Origin: Desertivirga brevis
GTDB taxonomy: Bacteria; Bacteroidota; Bacteroidia; Sphingobacteriales; Sphingobacteriaceae
Length of the DNA: 64,000 nt
Reading direction: 5' to 3'
NCBI RefSeq assembly: GCF_017355835.1
Contig: NZ_JAFEWF010000012.1
Span: 62,001 to 126,000 of the forward strand
Of the stretch, positions 53,806 through 63,814 are shown in pieces (positions within the stretch are counted from its first letter, which is position 1; the number at the start of each line of letters is the position of its first letter). Below the pieces are notes generated by a model. The model did no database searches. It was not told where the DNA came from and worked only from the letters and a program-made list of their open reading frames with translations. The position numbers were made by a program, and so were the translations under genes.

Positions 53806-56800
53806 AAGAGGGTATAGACGCTCAATAGTTGAACTCTGCGCAGCGCTGTTTTGCTTTATTTCTACTGGCTTTGCTCAAGGCCTACCTAGTTGCTCGGTTA
53901 CCCATTTCTCTACTGAGGATGGGCTTTCTGATAATCGAATTTCAACCATAGTCAAGGATAGGGAAGGGTTTATGTGGTTTGGGACCTGGACCGGCCTGAA
54001 CCGTTACGACGGCCATTCTTTTGTGTCTTACAAAAGTTCCCCTGGAGACAGCTCGGCGTTGAAGAACAACCGGATTGACGAAATTCAGGAGGGCTACGAC
54101 GGCTATTTCTGGCTGCGGGCAAATGATCAGCAGATCTACCGCTTCAATAAACGTACAGGCCATTTTCTGGCAATTGCTGATATTATCAAGGAGAGTACGA
54201 AAGGGCAGTTGGCTTTCAAGAATATTATCCTCTCTGGTAAGAATAGCTTATGGCTTACTTCCCTAAGACACGGAGCTTTTCACATTCAACATGCTAATAC
54301 ATCAACACCTTCATACAAACGTTTTCCCTGCGCAGCAATTAATTTTCTTCTTGAGGATGAGCAAAAGCGGGTGTGGATAGGAACTAAAAAGGGACTAAAA
54401 CTTCTAGTTTTAGATAAAGGAAAATATAAAGCTACCGGTGGTTATCCCGGTTTGAATAACCTATCGGTAAATGCCATTGCTGAAAGTGCAGATCGTATTT
54501 ATCTTGGAACAGAAGCAGGAAATTTGTTTGTCTTTGATAAACGATCAGCAGTGCTGACAAATAAAAAGGTGTCTGACTATAGCATTAATTCCCTGCGAGT
54601 TTCCACAAAAAACAGCGCTATTTTTTGTGCTACCGAAGGAGGCGAAATTGTTAGCGTGAACCCCAACGACTTATCATTACAAACTTTTGTATTTGCCGAA
54701 ACAAAACCTTTGCATGCCATACGCGAAGATGGGTCAGGTTGCCTGTGGCTTAGTCCTGATGGCTTTGGTGTGGTTCGATTTGATCCGGCAAATCGCCGGT
54801 TCAGTTATTACATGCAGAGTACAGATGCAGATTACTTGCAGAACTTTAGGGGATTCAAATTTTTTGAGGATAAGCAGGGGCGTGTATGGACGGTGATGAA
54901 GGGCGCGGGCTTTGGCTATTATGATAAAGGCAGCGATCAGATCTCTTACTTTTATAACAACCCAAATTCAGCTACCCGTCAATTTTCAAATAGCGTTACG
55001 GCGGTTTTTTACGATCCGGACGGTGTAATGTGGTTAAGCACCTACGACAGGGGATTGCATAAAGTCAATTTCCATGAAGCGAATTTTAAGATGCAGGTTC
55101 CCGTAAGTAATACTCCACTGCGGGCAACAAATGATGTAAGAAGCCTGCTACTGGATAGTAAAAAAAGACAATGGCTTGGTACAAAAGCGGGTGGTCTCTA
55201 CGTGTATTATAAGTCTGACAAACAGAATCCTGTCCAGGATATCCTTATAAATATGCCGGTGGGAGGGTTGGGACAGGTGTACACCATTTTCGAAGACAGT
55301 AAAAAGAATATTTGGTTTGGCACTAAAGGTAAGGGTCTTTATAGAGCAACACCCCTAAATAGCTCTTTAGACAGGTATCATTTAACACATTTCGAAAATA
55401 GCAGACGATATGGTTCTCTAAGCAGTAATATCGTTTATTCAATTACTGAAGATAGTGACGGCAGGATTTGGGTGGGGACCTATGGTAACGGTATTAACCT
55501 GGTATCTGTGAACGGTGAGACTGTATCTTTTATCAATGCTGACAACCTCCTTAAGAATTACCCTATCCACCATTATCACAAGGTTCGCCACCTGACATTC
55601 GACAAATTTGGTCGCTTGTGGATAGGTACCGTTAATGGCCTTATTGTTACAGAGCCCCGCGGGAAAAGACCAGAGGAACTGAAATTCACGATCTATAAAA
55701 AAGTTCCGGGAGACATTAACAGCTTGGGAGACAATGATGTTTTGTTCATATTGATTGATTCGGGGAATGAGGTGTGGGTAGCGACAACGGCTGGCGGACT
55801 TAATAAAGTGATTGGAAAAACGGCGACGAACCTGGCTTTCAGGAACTACTCTACGCGAGATGGTCTTCCTAGTAATTGCATTACAAGCCTTATTGAGGAT
55901 CATAAAGGAAACCTGTGGTTAGGGACTCAAAACGGACTAAGCAAATTTGATAAGAAGAAATCGTTTAAGAATTACAATTCCCTGGACGGATTAACTAAGA
56001 AGTCGTTCTCAGAAGCAACGGTTTCATGGACGGCAGATGATCAATTGGCATTCGGAATGGCTGGAGGCGTTCTTACGTTTAATCCAGCTCAGATTATTGG
56101 AAGCAAGATCAGGGGACAATTGGCTTTAACCAATCTGCAAATCAACAACAAGGATGAAGAACCAGGTTATGGTGTGTTAACACAGTTACTAAATTATACC
56201 GGCGAGCTGAAACTGGAGCATGATCAGAATACCGTTTCCCTGGATTATGCGCTACTTGATTATCGTAAATCAGGTGGCGAATCTTTCCAGGTCAGACTGC
56301 GGGGGCTGGATGACGAATGGAGTAACAATGGAGATCGTACCAGGGCAACCTATACCAATTTATCGCCCGGAGAATATGTCTTTGAAGTTAAAAGCACGCG
56401 CCAAGACTTTTATTCCAACGTCCCATTTAAATCACTAAAAATAGTTGTATCTCCTCCTTTCTGGAGAACATGGTGGGCTTACCTGACCTACAGCTGTATA
56501 CTAATAGTAATAGTAGGTTTAATACGGAGGACAGAGCTAACCATGATTGCTTTGCGACAGCGAATTGAACTGGAGCATAGATTAACCGAATTAAAGTTGC
56601 AGTTTTTTACCAATATCTCTCATGAGCTTCGTACACCTTTGACGCTGATCCAGAACCCTGTGGAAGAAATATTGAAGCATGAACATTTATCTGAGAAGGG
56701 AAGGGGTTATGCCAGGATGGTTTCGCGGAATGTGGAGCGTATGGAGCGCTTTATCACACAACTACTTGATCTGCGAAAAGTACAAAGTGGAAATAGCAGC

Positions 56801-58141
56801 TTGCACTTAAGCAGAAATGCGATAGTGCCTTTTATAGAACAGGTGGTGGCATATTTCTCGGAAGCTTTTAAAGAGAAAAATGTCAGACTAAAGATAGCTT
56901 GCCCTGGCGAAAGCGTGGAACTTCTTTTCGATGCCGAGAAGATCGAGACCGTTTTATATAATATTTTTGCGAATGCACTGAAGTTTGCACCTGCAGATAG
57001 TCAGATTGACGTGGAGGTGGTAAGCGAGGAATCGCTTTGCCGTATTAGTATAAGGGATCAGGGAACCGGGGTAAAGGAAAAGGAGCTAGGTGATATCTTT
57101 AAGTTGTATTATGAGGGCGAGTCGTCTGGCTCGAAACAACTGAAAGGAACAGGGATCGGCCTTTCTATAGCAAAGGAGTTTATTAAGTTACACGGTGGCA
57201 ATATTTACGCTCGAAATGTAGAGGGACGCAGCGGACTGGTCGTAGTTGTCGAGCTTCCCACCAACCTTTCTGAAAACACAATTTTAAAAGATTCTATTGA
57301 TAGCGAAATCGTCGTCTCCCCTTCCCGCCACAGTACGACGGTCGAGGCCTCCATCTCGGAAGCCTCGACCAAAAGAACGAGTATTTTGCTGGTTGAAGAT
57401 AACAGCGATGTTCGATTGTTTCTTAAAGAGCAATTAAAGGAGCTTTATGACATTGAAACCGCAGAAAATGGTTTGGAAGGGATTGAAAAAGCAAGCCGGT
57501 TTCGTCCTGATCTTATCTTAACCGACGTCATGATGCCGGAAATGGATGGGATTGAAATGCTAAACACACTAAGGAACAATGCTGAAACCAGTCATATTCC
57601 CATAATAGTACTTACCGCTAAATCCTCTGTAGAAAGTCGAATTGAAGCCCTCAAATATGGTGCAGACTATTACCTTACCAAGCCTTTTAATACTGAAATG
57701 TTGCTCGCAGTAATTGCAAATCTAATCAGACAACGTCAGCGATTTTTTAAACTTCTTGCAGGAGATGAGCAAAGCGAAGGTTCATCCGATCCCCGGCCTG
57801 TTATTACAGCTTTTGATAAGGCTTTTCTAAATAATGTTATAAAGTTTGTAGAGGACGGATTGCATGATCCGGACTTTAGTGTGGAATCTATGGCTGATAG
57901 TTCTAATATGAGCAGGTCGGCTTTCTACCGCAAGTTGAAAGGGCTCACGCAAAAGGCACCGGTGGAATTCATACGGGATATACGGCTTAAGAAAGCGAAA
58001 GAATTATTTGATCTGGGAGGACAATCGGTAGCCGAGGTTGCCTATAAAGTTGGCTTTGATAACACTACTTATTTCAGTAAATGTTTCAAGCAGTTCACTG
58101 GTTTTGCCCCCTCCGAGTATAGTAAAAGAAAGCGTAGCTAA
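53792..58141 (+). CDS. Hybrid two-component system sensor/regulator (HTCS), complete
   Basis: 1449 residues. Signal peptide (about 12-30, ending GFAQ), propeller repeats (about 35-800; WFGTWTGLNRYDG, VWIGTKKGLKLL), Y_Y_Y domain (about 815-885), transmembrane helix (about 894-915), HisKA with ISHELRTPLTLIQNPVEE (His944), HATPase (NIFANALKFAP, GTGIGLSIAKEF), receiver (LVEDNSDVR, LTDVMMPEMDG, Asp1245) and AraC HTH (about 1345-1449). It overlaps the preceding gene by 14 bases, so it belongs to the catabolic operon. It is a close paralogue of the HTCS at the window start. It probably activates the susC at 58617, whose long upstream region it faces. Confidence 0.97.
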   Translation: MSWSKRGYRRSIVELCAALFCFISTGFAQGLPSCSVTHFSTEDGLSDNRISTIVKDREGFMWFGTWTGLNRYDGHSFVSYKSSPGDSSALKNNRIDEIQEGYDGYFWLRANDQQIYRFNKRTGHFLAIADIIKESTKGQLAFKNIILSGKNSLWLTSLRHGAFHIQHANTSTPSYKRFPCAAINFLLEDEQKRVWIGTKKGLKLLVLDKGKYKATGGYPGLNNLSVNAIAESADRIYLGTEAGNLFVFDKRSAVLTNKKVSDYSINSLRVSTKNSAIFCATEGGEIVSVNPNDLSLQTFVFAETKPLHAIREDGSGCLWLSPDGFGVVRFDPANRRFSYYMQSTDADYLQNFRGFKFFEDKQGRVWTVMKGAGFGYYDKGSDQISYFYNNPNSATRQFSNSVTAVFYDPDGVMWLSTYDRGLHKVNFHEANFKMQVPVSNTPLRATNDVRSLLLDSKKRQWLGTKAGGLYVYYKSDKQNPVQDILINMPVGGLGQVYTIFEDSKKNIWFGTKGKGLYRATPLNSSLDRYHLTHFENSRRYGSLSSNIVYSITEDSDGRIWVGTYGNGINLVSVNGETVSFINADNLLKNYPIHHYHKVRHLTFDKFGRLWIGTVNGLIVTEPRGKRPEELKFTIYKKVPGDINSLGDNDVLFILIDSGNEVWVATTAGGLNKVIGKTATNLAFRNYSTRDGLPSNCITSLIEDHKGNLWLGTQNGLSKFDKKKSFKNYNSLDGLTKKSFSEATVSWTADDQLAFGMAGGVLTFNPAQIIGSKIRGQLALTNLQINNKDEEPGYGVLTQLLNYTGELKLEHDQNTVSLDYALLDYRKSGGESFQVRLRGLDDEWSNNGDRTRATYTNLSPGEYVFEVKSTRQDFYSNVPFKSLKIVVSPPFWRTWWAYLTYSCILIVIVGLIRRTELTMIALRQRIELEHRLTELKLQFFTNISHELRTPLTLIQNPVEEILKHEHLSEKGRGYARMVSRNVERMERFITQLLDLRKVQSGNSSLHLSRNAIVPFIEQVVAYFSEAFKEKNVRLKIACPGESVELLFDAEKIETVLYNIFANALKFAPADSQIDVEVVSEESLCRISIRDQGTGVKEKELGDIFKLYYEGESSGSKQLKGTGIGLSIAKEFIKLHGGNIYARNVEGRSGLVVVVELPTNLSENTILKDSIDSEIVVSPSRHSTTVEASISEASTKRTSILLVEDNSDVRLFLKEQLKELYDIETAENGLEGIEKASRFRPDLILTDVMMPEMDGIEMLNTLRNNAETSHIPIIVLTAKSSVESRIEALKYGADYYLTKPFNTEMLLAVIANLIRQRQRFFKLLAGDEQSEGSSDPRPVITAFDKAFLNNVIKFVEDGLHDPDFSVESMADSSNMSRSAFYRKLKGLTQKAPVEFIRDIRLKKAKELFDLGGQSVAEVAYKVGFDNTTYFSKCFKQFTGFAPSEYSKRKRS

Positions 58142-58616
58142 TACATTTTGATACCCCGGATTTTAGTGAGCATGTATGTTCAGACATAGCTGTTTGTATT
58201 TGCACACCATAGTCTGGCGCAAACCACTGAATCTGTTTTAAAAGCGCCTTTAAAGTGCTCCAGATGCAATAATTGGTCAAAAAGTGCTGATAGTTGACTA
58301 AATATTACTGACGTGACCAGCTGTTTCCTGATAAGTTTGCCCTAGCGAATAACCAATTTTAAGCCAATTACAACAACGCTATTTGCTGTGGCGAAATTAA
58401 CTAATATAAATAATCAAAAAGTGATGCTTGGGCAGGGTGGTAACTTTGGTCGCTGATTCAATACGGCCCCAAAAGCCAGACAGCAATTAATATCTATTAA
58501 TCAATATCAAACTGAAATTATGAAGTGATAAAAATTTACTATTAGCTATTTATCAGTTATTATTTAACTAACCATTTCCAATTACTAACTAATTATTCAT
58601 ACAAATTTCTTGCATT
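58142..58616. promoter_or_regulatory. Regulatory region upstream of the third complete susC
   Basis: 475 bases with no gene I can support and no clear terminator after the HTCS. TAACTTTG at 58441-58448 is an exact match to the -7 consensus TAnnTTTG, giving a leader of about 160 bases; no TTTG lies at the usual -33 distance, as expected for an activator-dependent promoter. HTCS binding sites should lie just upstream (about 58380-58430), but I see no clean repeat. Confidence 0.4.
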
Positions 58617-61600
58617 ATGAAAAGACTGCTACTTCTTGCAATCTTACTTTCGGTTTCTTTTAGCCTGTTGGCGCAGGATAGACAAATCACCGGTACGGTA
58701 ACAGAAAAGGGGACGGGACTGACACTACCAGGTGTTTCAATTCTACTTAAGGGCACCAACGTGGCAACCAAAACAGATGAGAAAGGAAAATTTTCTCTCC
58801 GCACTAAAGAAACAGGGACTGTTCAACTCGAATTTAAAATGATCGGGTTTACCACCCAGGTAGTTTCGGTGACGGGTGAGGGACCGTTAAAGGTGTCGAT
58901 GGCCGAAGAGTCTAAAGGCCTGGAAGAAGTGGTAATTATCGGATACGGGTCTTCTACAGCGGTAAAGAATCTTACCGGTTCGGTTGCTTCCGTGTCAGGC
59001 AAGGTATTAGGACGAGTTCCGGTATCATCAGCGGCTGAAGCATTACAAGGTAAAGCAGCCGGTGTACAGGTAACTCTGGCTGATGGTGCACCGGGATCGG
59101 AAATTAACATCCGTATTCGTGGAGGAACCTCCGTAACGCAAAGTAATGCCCCTCTTTTTATCGTTGATGGTTTCCCTGTAGATAATATCAATGATATTCC
59201 CCCAACAGACATTCAGAGTATTGACGTCTTAAAGGATGCTTCCCTGACGGCTATCTATGGTGCCCGCGGAGGAAACGGGGTAGTTGTAGTTACTACTAAA
59301 CGTGCCAAGGCTGGCAAACTTAGCGTTAATTTTAACCATAACACGCAGGTAAGAACCCTTGCACGTAAAATCGAAGTGATGGATCCCTATGAGTTCGTCA
59401 AGGTTCAGTACGAATCAGTAGTTGGTAATAATACCAACCGTCAGAGATTCAGAGGGAATTTTGGGAACCCAATGGATTTTGATCTATATAAACGTTTTCA
59501 AGGAAACGATTGGCAGGATGAGATCCTGGGAGGTAATCCTTTGAGTCAAATGTACAATCTCACCCTTAACGGAGGGACGCAGACACTAAGGTACAATACA
59601 AGTATTACTCATAACGAAGAAAAAGGGGTGCTTATTGGATCTGGTATTTCGCGAACTAATGTTAATACAAAGTTTGCTGCAGACCTATCTAAAAAGGTTA
59701 AGGTGCAAATAAATCCCCGTTTTATCTATACACAGAACAGGGGAAATGGAGCTGATGCAATTGGATCTGGTGGTTTGATCGATGTGTTACGCTACCGGCC
59801 TACTAATGGACTTCGCGAATTTTCCTACCTTCCGACCGAAGACATAGACCCCGAAGACGAGCGCTCGTTTCAATATACCAATCCTAAAGGAGATATTGAT
59901 CAAAACTATCAGAGAAGGAATACTTATCAGTTCGTTAATCAGGCTTCAATTGATTGGACTTTGTTAAAAGGCCTCATTTTCCGTACCACTGGTTCACATC
60001 AGATGACTCATGCGTTCTCCGATCGATTCTGGGGCGACCTAACCCCTACAGCTGCCGGTAACAATCGTTTGCCTGTAGCCGAACTTTCTACGCAAAGGAC
60101 TAACCGATATCAATGGAATAATACATTAGAGTATACTAGAACAAAGGATAAACATAATTATTCTTTCCTGGCTGGTCAGGAAATTCTAAGCACAACCCGC
60201 TTTACAAATACAAATACGTCGCGGTATTTTCCTAAAGCTGTTGAACCAGTAAGGGCGATACGAAACTTCGGTTTAGGAACTCCCTGGAGATCTTTATCAG
60301 CAATAACTTCCCCTGAAAGGCTATCATCCTACTTCGGACAAGCCAGGTACAATTTCGATCAGAGGTATCTCTTCATGCTTACTTACCGGGCTGACGGATC
60401 TACTAAGTTTGCGCCAGGAAAACAATGGGGTTATTTTCCTGCCGTTTCAGGAGCTTGGGTAGTTACAGAGGAACCCTTTATGGCTGATCAGAAGATTTTC
60501 TCCCAGTTCAAAATTCGTGCAGCCGTTGGTAAAGCCGGAAATAACAATATTACTGATGATATGTGGAGATATCAGTACGCCATCACGTCAAGTGGTGGAC
60601 CGGGCTGGGGTGAAACCAGCGAAACCGGCTATGAGTATTATACCAATACAGGTGGAGGAACGATGCCTAACCCAAACATTAAATGGGAAACTACTCTTAC
60701 CCGTAACCTGGCCATCGATATGGGCATATTCAATGACCGGCTGACTATCACTCCTGAAGTTTACTGGTATACCACAACTGATCTCCTTTACGAAAGTAAC
60801 ATCCCAACAACCACAGGTTATACAAAACAAATGCAGAACGTAGGGCAGGTTACTAACCGGGGCGTGGAGCTTACGGTTAATGCTCAGGTTATTAAGCGTC
60901 CTAAGGCTTATTTGAATGCAACTTTCACTTTTGGTGCTAATCGGAAGCGTATTGATAAGCTCAATGGTGCTGAGGATGTTCTATGGATGAGTCCTTCAAG
61001 CGGATGGCGATCTTCTGATGCCGATTACATGTTAAAAGTAGGCGATCAGGTAGGGCTTATATATGGCTATGTTTATGATGGCATTTACCGTTTTGATGAT
61101 TTCGATCTGCAGGGCCTGAATTGGGTGGCTAAACCAGGAACTGTAAATAATGATGCACTTTTTGGTACCCAGCCAGGTAGGCCAAGATTCAAAAATTTTG
61201 TAGATGCAGAGGGGGAAAACAATGTAGTAAACGAAAGGGACAGAGTGGTTATAGGGAACACGAACCCTAAATTCACAGGTGGGTTCAATTTGTCAGGAGG
61301 CTGGAAGAATTTTGACATGTCTGCCAACTTCTTCTACATGTATGGGTTCGATGTAAACAATGCTACCCGCTATACCTTATCCTCTTTCGAAAACAACAAT
61401 AACAACTACTTCAATGTGCTTCCGGAGTTTAATTCAAGCAGCCGCTGGAGGTATGCTGATGATGTTTATGGTGACCGGATGGTGAGCAATGCGAACTACG
61501 TTACCCAATACCAGGAAGTAAATGCAAATGCTACTATATTCAACCCGGTAGATATTGGGAAGAAAGTAACCCACTCTTACTTTATCGAAGACGGTTCTTT

Positions 61601-61832
61601 CCTGCGATTGCAAGACCTTACTCTTGGTTATACCTTACCTCAAAAGGCTTTGAGCCGTGTTAAGGTAGGAAGTCTGCGCGTGTTTTTAAGTGGTTACAAC
61701 TTGTTCTTATGGACCAAATACCGGGGATATGATCCTGAAGTTGATGTGCAAACCGGGCTAACTCCTGGTATAGACTACAATCGTTATCCGCGGAGCCGGA
61801 ATTTTGTGGCAGGTCTTAATATTACTTTATAG
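58617..61832 (+). CDS. SusC/RagA-family TonB-dependent transporter
   Basis: 1071 residues. Signal peptide ending LLAQ (about 20), carboxypeptidase-regulatory-like domain (about 25-100; GTVTEKGTGLTLPGVSILL), signature EVVIIGYGSSTAVKNLTGSV, plug with IQSIDVLKDASLTAIYGARG, and a beta-barrel ending RNFVAGLNITL. No STN domain, as expected for an HTCS-controlled glycan transporter. It pairs with the SusD 30 bases downstream. Confidence 0.97.
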   Translation: MKRLLLLAILLSVSFSLLAQDRQITGTVTEKGTGLTLPGVSILLKGTNVATKTDEKGKFSLRTKETGTVQLEFKMIGFTTQVVSVTGEGPLKVSMAEESKGLEEVVIIGYGSSTAVKNLTGSVASVSGKVLGRVPVSSAAEALQGKAAGVQVTLADGAPGSEINIRIRGGTSVTQSNAPLFIVDGFPVDNINDIPPTDIQSIDVLKDASLTAIYGARGGNGVVVVTTKRAKAGKLSVNFNHNTQVRTLARKIEVMDPYEFVKVQYESVVGNNTNRQRFRGNFGNPMDFDLYKRFQGNDWQDEILGGNPLSQMYNLTLNGGTQTLRYNTSITHNEEKGVLIGSGISRTNVNTKFAADLSKKVKVQINPRFIYTQNRGNGADAIGSGGLIDVLRYRPTNGLREFSYLPTEDIDPEDERSFQYTNPKGDIDQNYQRRNTYQFVNQASIDWTLLKGLIFRTTGSHQMTHAFSDRFWGDLTPTAAGNNRLPVAELSTQRTNRYQWNNTLEYTRTKDKHNYSFLAGQEILSTTRFTNTNTSRYFPKAVEPVRAIRNFGLGTPWRSLSAITSPERLSSYFGQARYNFDQRYLFMLTYRADGSTKFAPGKQWGYFPAVSGAWVVTEEPFMADQKIFSQFKIRAAVGKAGNNNITDDMWRYQYAITSSGGPGWGETSETGYEYYTNTGGGTMPNPNIKWETTLTRNLAIDMGIFNDRLTITPEVYWYTTTDLLYESNIPTTTGYTKQMQNVGQVTNRGVELTVNAQVIKRPKAYLNATFTFGANRKRIDKLNGAEDVLWMSPSSGWRSSDADYMLKVGDQVGLIYGYVYDGIYRFDDFDLQGLNWVAKPGTVNNDALFGTQPGRPRFKNFVDAEGENNVVNERDRVVIGNTNPKFTGGFNLSGGWKNFDMSANFFYMYGFDVNNATRYTLSSFENNNNNYFNVLPEFNSSSRWRYADDVYGDRMVSNANYVTQYQEVNANATIFNPVDIGKKVTHSYFIEDGSFLRLQDLTLGYTLPQKALSRVKVGSLRVFLSGYNLFLWTKYRGYDPEVDVQTGLTPGIDYNRYPRSRNFVAGLNITL

Positions 61833-61862
61833 TCCAGGGTATTTATCAAAAAATTATACGAG

Positions 61863-63791
61863 ATGAGGAAATATTTTATAATTCTCAGTACAATACTAAT
61901 TGCACTTGCTTCTTGTAAGAAGGATTACCTGCAAGTAAGTTCCGACTCAAAATACGAAGGAGATTATGTGTTTGGAAACAAGGAAGAAATCAACAGGGTA
62001 TTAACTGCAGTTTATGCTTCTCTAATGAGTAGCGACACTTATGGCAATGCTTACTTTAGCACCTTCGCTTTAAACAACGACGTTGAATTCACAGCTTTCG
62101 CAGGTGAGCTGCCAAGCGTAAATGGTGAAGATTTCCGGGCCTTTGATGGCGCTGCGCATGCTGGCCCTGTTCTTCGATTCTGGAACAAGGAGTACGAAGG
62201 AATTGAACGCGCCAATATTTTTATTGATGGCATTCAAAACAGCGCCGTTTTCAATAAGGACGATAAGGACCTTACTCAGATGCTGGGTGAAGCAAAAGTT
62301 CTTAGGGCTATGTTCTATCATGATCTGGTAGTAATGTTTGGGGATGTGCCATTCAATACCGAACCATCTATGAAGCTTGGATCCTCCTTGGTGATCCCCA
62401 TTAAAGACCGTAATGAGATCTTAAGTTTCCTTATTCAGGACTTAAGAGATGCTGCTTCAGGTATGAAATACGCAAATCAGTTGAGCCATGGAATAGAAAG
62501 GGTTTCTAAGGAGTTCTGTTACGGTATGATTGCCAGAATGTCCCTTACAAGGGGCGGTTATGCCCTTTATCCGGAGGGAGGTAGGGGTACAATGAAACGA
62601 ATGACCGACTACAAAGATTATTACAGGATCGCTATGCAATATGCCGACTCCGCGATCTCTTCTAATACACACATGCTTAACAAGGCATATAGAAACGTAT
62701 TTATTGACGAGGTTAATAATATTGTAACCAGTAATGACGATCCGATTTTCGAAATTCCCTTTTTGCGATTATCCAGTGGTAATGTCGGGTACGTTACGGG
62801 AGGAGCAGTAGGTTCTACTGATAATTTGACTAACCATGTTTGGGGAGCTGTGAACGGTGGAATGAGGTTAAATGCGTTCTATCATTACTCATTCGATCGT
62901 AATGATGTTAGAAAGGATTATACAGTTGGGATGTGGAATTATGATGCGGCAGGGCAGCCACAAGTACTGGTTGATTATACAATGTACAATAACAAGTGGT
63001 CGAAATTATGGTCAGATCCTTCAAGGGCATTAGGAAACAGCAGTACAGGCAGCACTGGGATTAATTTCCCATATATGCGCTATGCCGACATTCTATTAAT
63101 GTTTGCGGAAGCAGTTAATGAGGTAGAGGAGGGTGTAAACGGACCGAACGGAGCAAAAGCAAAAGCTGCATTCAAACAGGTACGCCAACGTGCATTCCCG
63201 GCGGCTGACCAGCCGACAAAAGTAGATGCGTATATCGCTACGGCGGCTTCATCAAAAGAGTCTTTCTTCGATGCTATAGTTCAGGAACGTAAATGGGAGT
63301 TTGGTGGCGAGAACATCCGCTGGAAAGACCTGGTACGCTGGAACCTTTATTCAAAGGTGGTTTATGATAGCTTCAAAGAATATCTTATCGTAGCTTCCAT
63401 GGCAGGCGGCGACTTTATGGAAGGATCCGACAAGTATCAGACGTTGCCTATCAACAAGTTCTACAAGCGGGAAGCGAATCCTAACAATAAAGATATTTTT
63501 CCAAATACCAGCTTACCGATAATCAAATTTTATAACCCCTGGGAGGCTGTTCTTAATCCGGGAACAGATTGGCTGACAGCAACTTTCTACGACTGGTATA
63601 ACGTTGATACTTCAATGCCACGAAATCAAATCCTCTATTCATTCCGTGGTTACATTAAAGGTGGGCCGACAGGCAATTGGGAAAGTTTTGATGCTAACAA
63701 TTTGCCTCCGGTACGATATATCCTGCCCATTCCAAGCCAGGCAATTCAACTTAGCAACGGCGTATACAAGAATAACTATGGCTATAATTAA
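61863..63791 (+). CDS. SusD/RagB-family lipoprotein
   Basis: 642 residues, a long SusD. Lipobox ALASC (Cys18) and KKDYLQVSSDSKYEGDYVF at the N-terminus; TPR-like helices (LGEAKVLRAMFYHDLVVMFG, DVPFNTEP); C-terminal INFPYMRYADILLMFAEAVN and VQERKWEFGGENIRWKDLVR, then WNLYSK, ending PPVRYILPIPSQAIQLSNG. It is the surface ligand-binding lid of the SusC at 58617 and its length suggests extra loops around a larger ligand. Confidence 0.96.
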   Translation: MRKYFIILSTILIALASCKKDYLQVSSDSKYEGDYVFGNKEEINRVLTAVYASLMSSDTYGNAYFSTFALNNDVEFTAFAGELPSVNGEDFRAFDGAAHAGPVLRFWNKEYEGIERANIFIDGIQNSAVFNKDDKDLTQMLGEAKVLRAMFYHDLVVMFGDVPFNTEPSMKLGSSLVIPIKDRNEILSFLIQDLRDAASGMKYANQLSHGIERVSKEFCYGMIARMSLTRGGYALYPEGGRGTMKRMTDYKDYYRIAMQYADSAISSNTHMLNKAYRNVFIDEVNNIVTSNDDPIFEIPFLRLSSGNVGYVTGGAVGSTDNLTNHVWGAVNGGMRLNAFYHYSFDRNDVRKDYTVGMWNYDAAGQPQVLVDYTMYNNKWSKLWSDPSRALGNSSTGSTGINFPYMRYADILLMFAEAVNEVEEGVNGPNGAKAKAAFKQVRQRAFPAADQPTKVDAYIATAASSKESFFDAIVQERKWEFGGENIRWKDLVRWNLYSKVVYDSFKEYLIVASMAGGDFMEGSDKYQTLPINKFYKREANPNNKDIFPNTSLPIIKFYNPWEAVLNPGTDWLTATFYDWYNVDTSMPRNQILYSFRGYIKGGPTGNWESFDANNLPPVRYILPIPSQAIQLSNGVYKNNYGYN

Positions 63792-63814
63792 TAAGGAATT
63801 AAAGGAATTGTAAT

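Noticed and set aside
55439..55903. A 154-codon minus-strand frame inside the second HTCS
   Set aside because: It lies entirely antisense to the conserved propeller region and has no recognisable domain or signal.
58200..58270. Possible terminator after the second HTCS (AGCGCC/GTGCT region)
   Set aside because: Pairing is imperfect, the loop takes most of the A/T run and no T tract follows, so I cannot support it.
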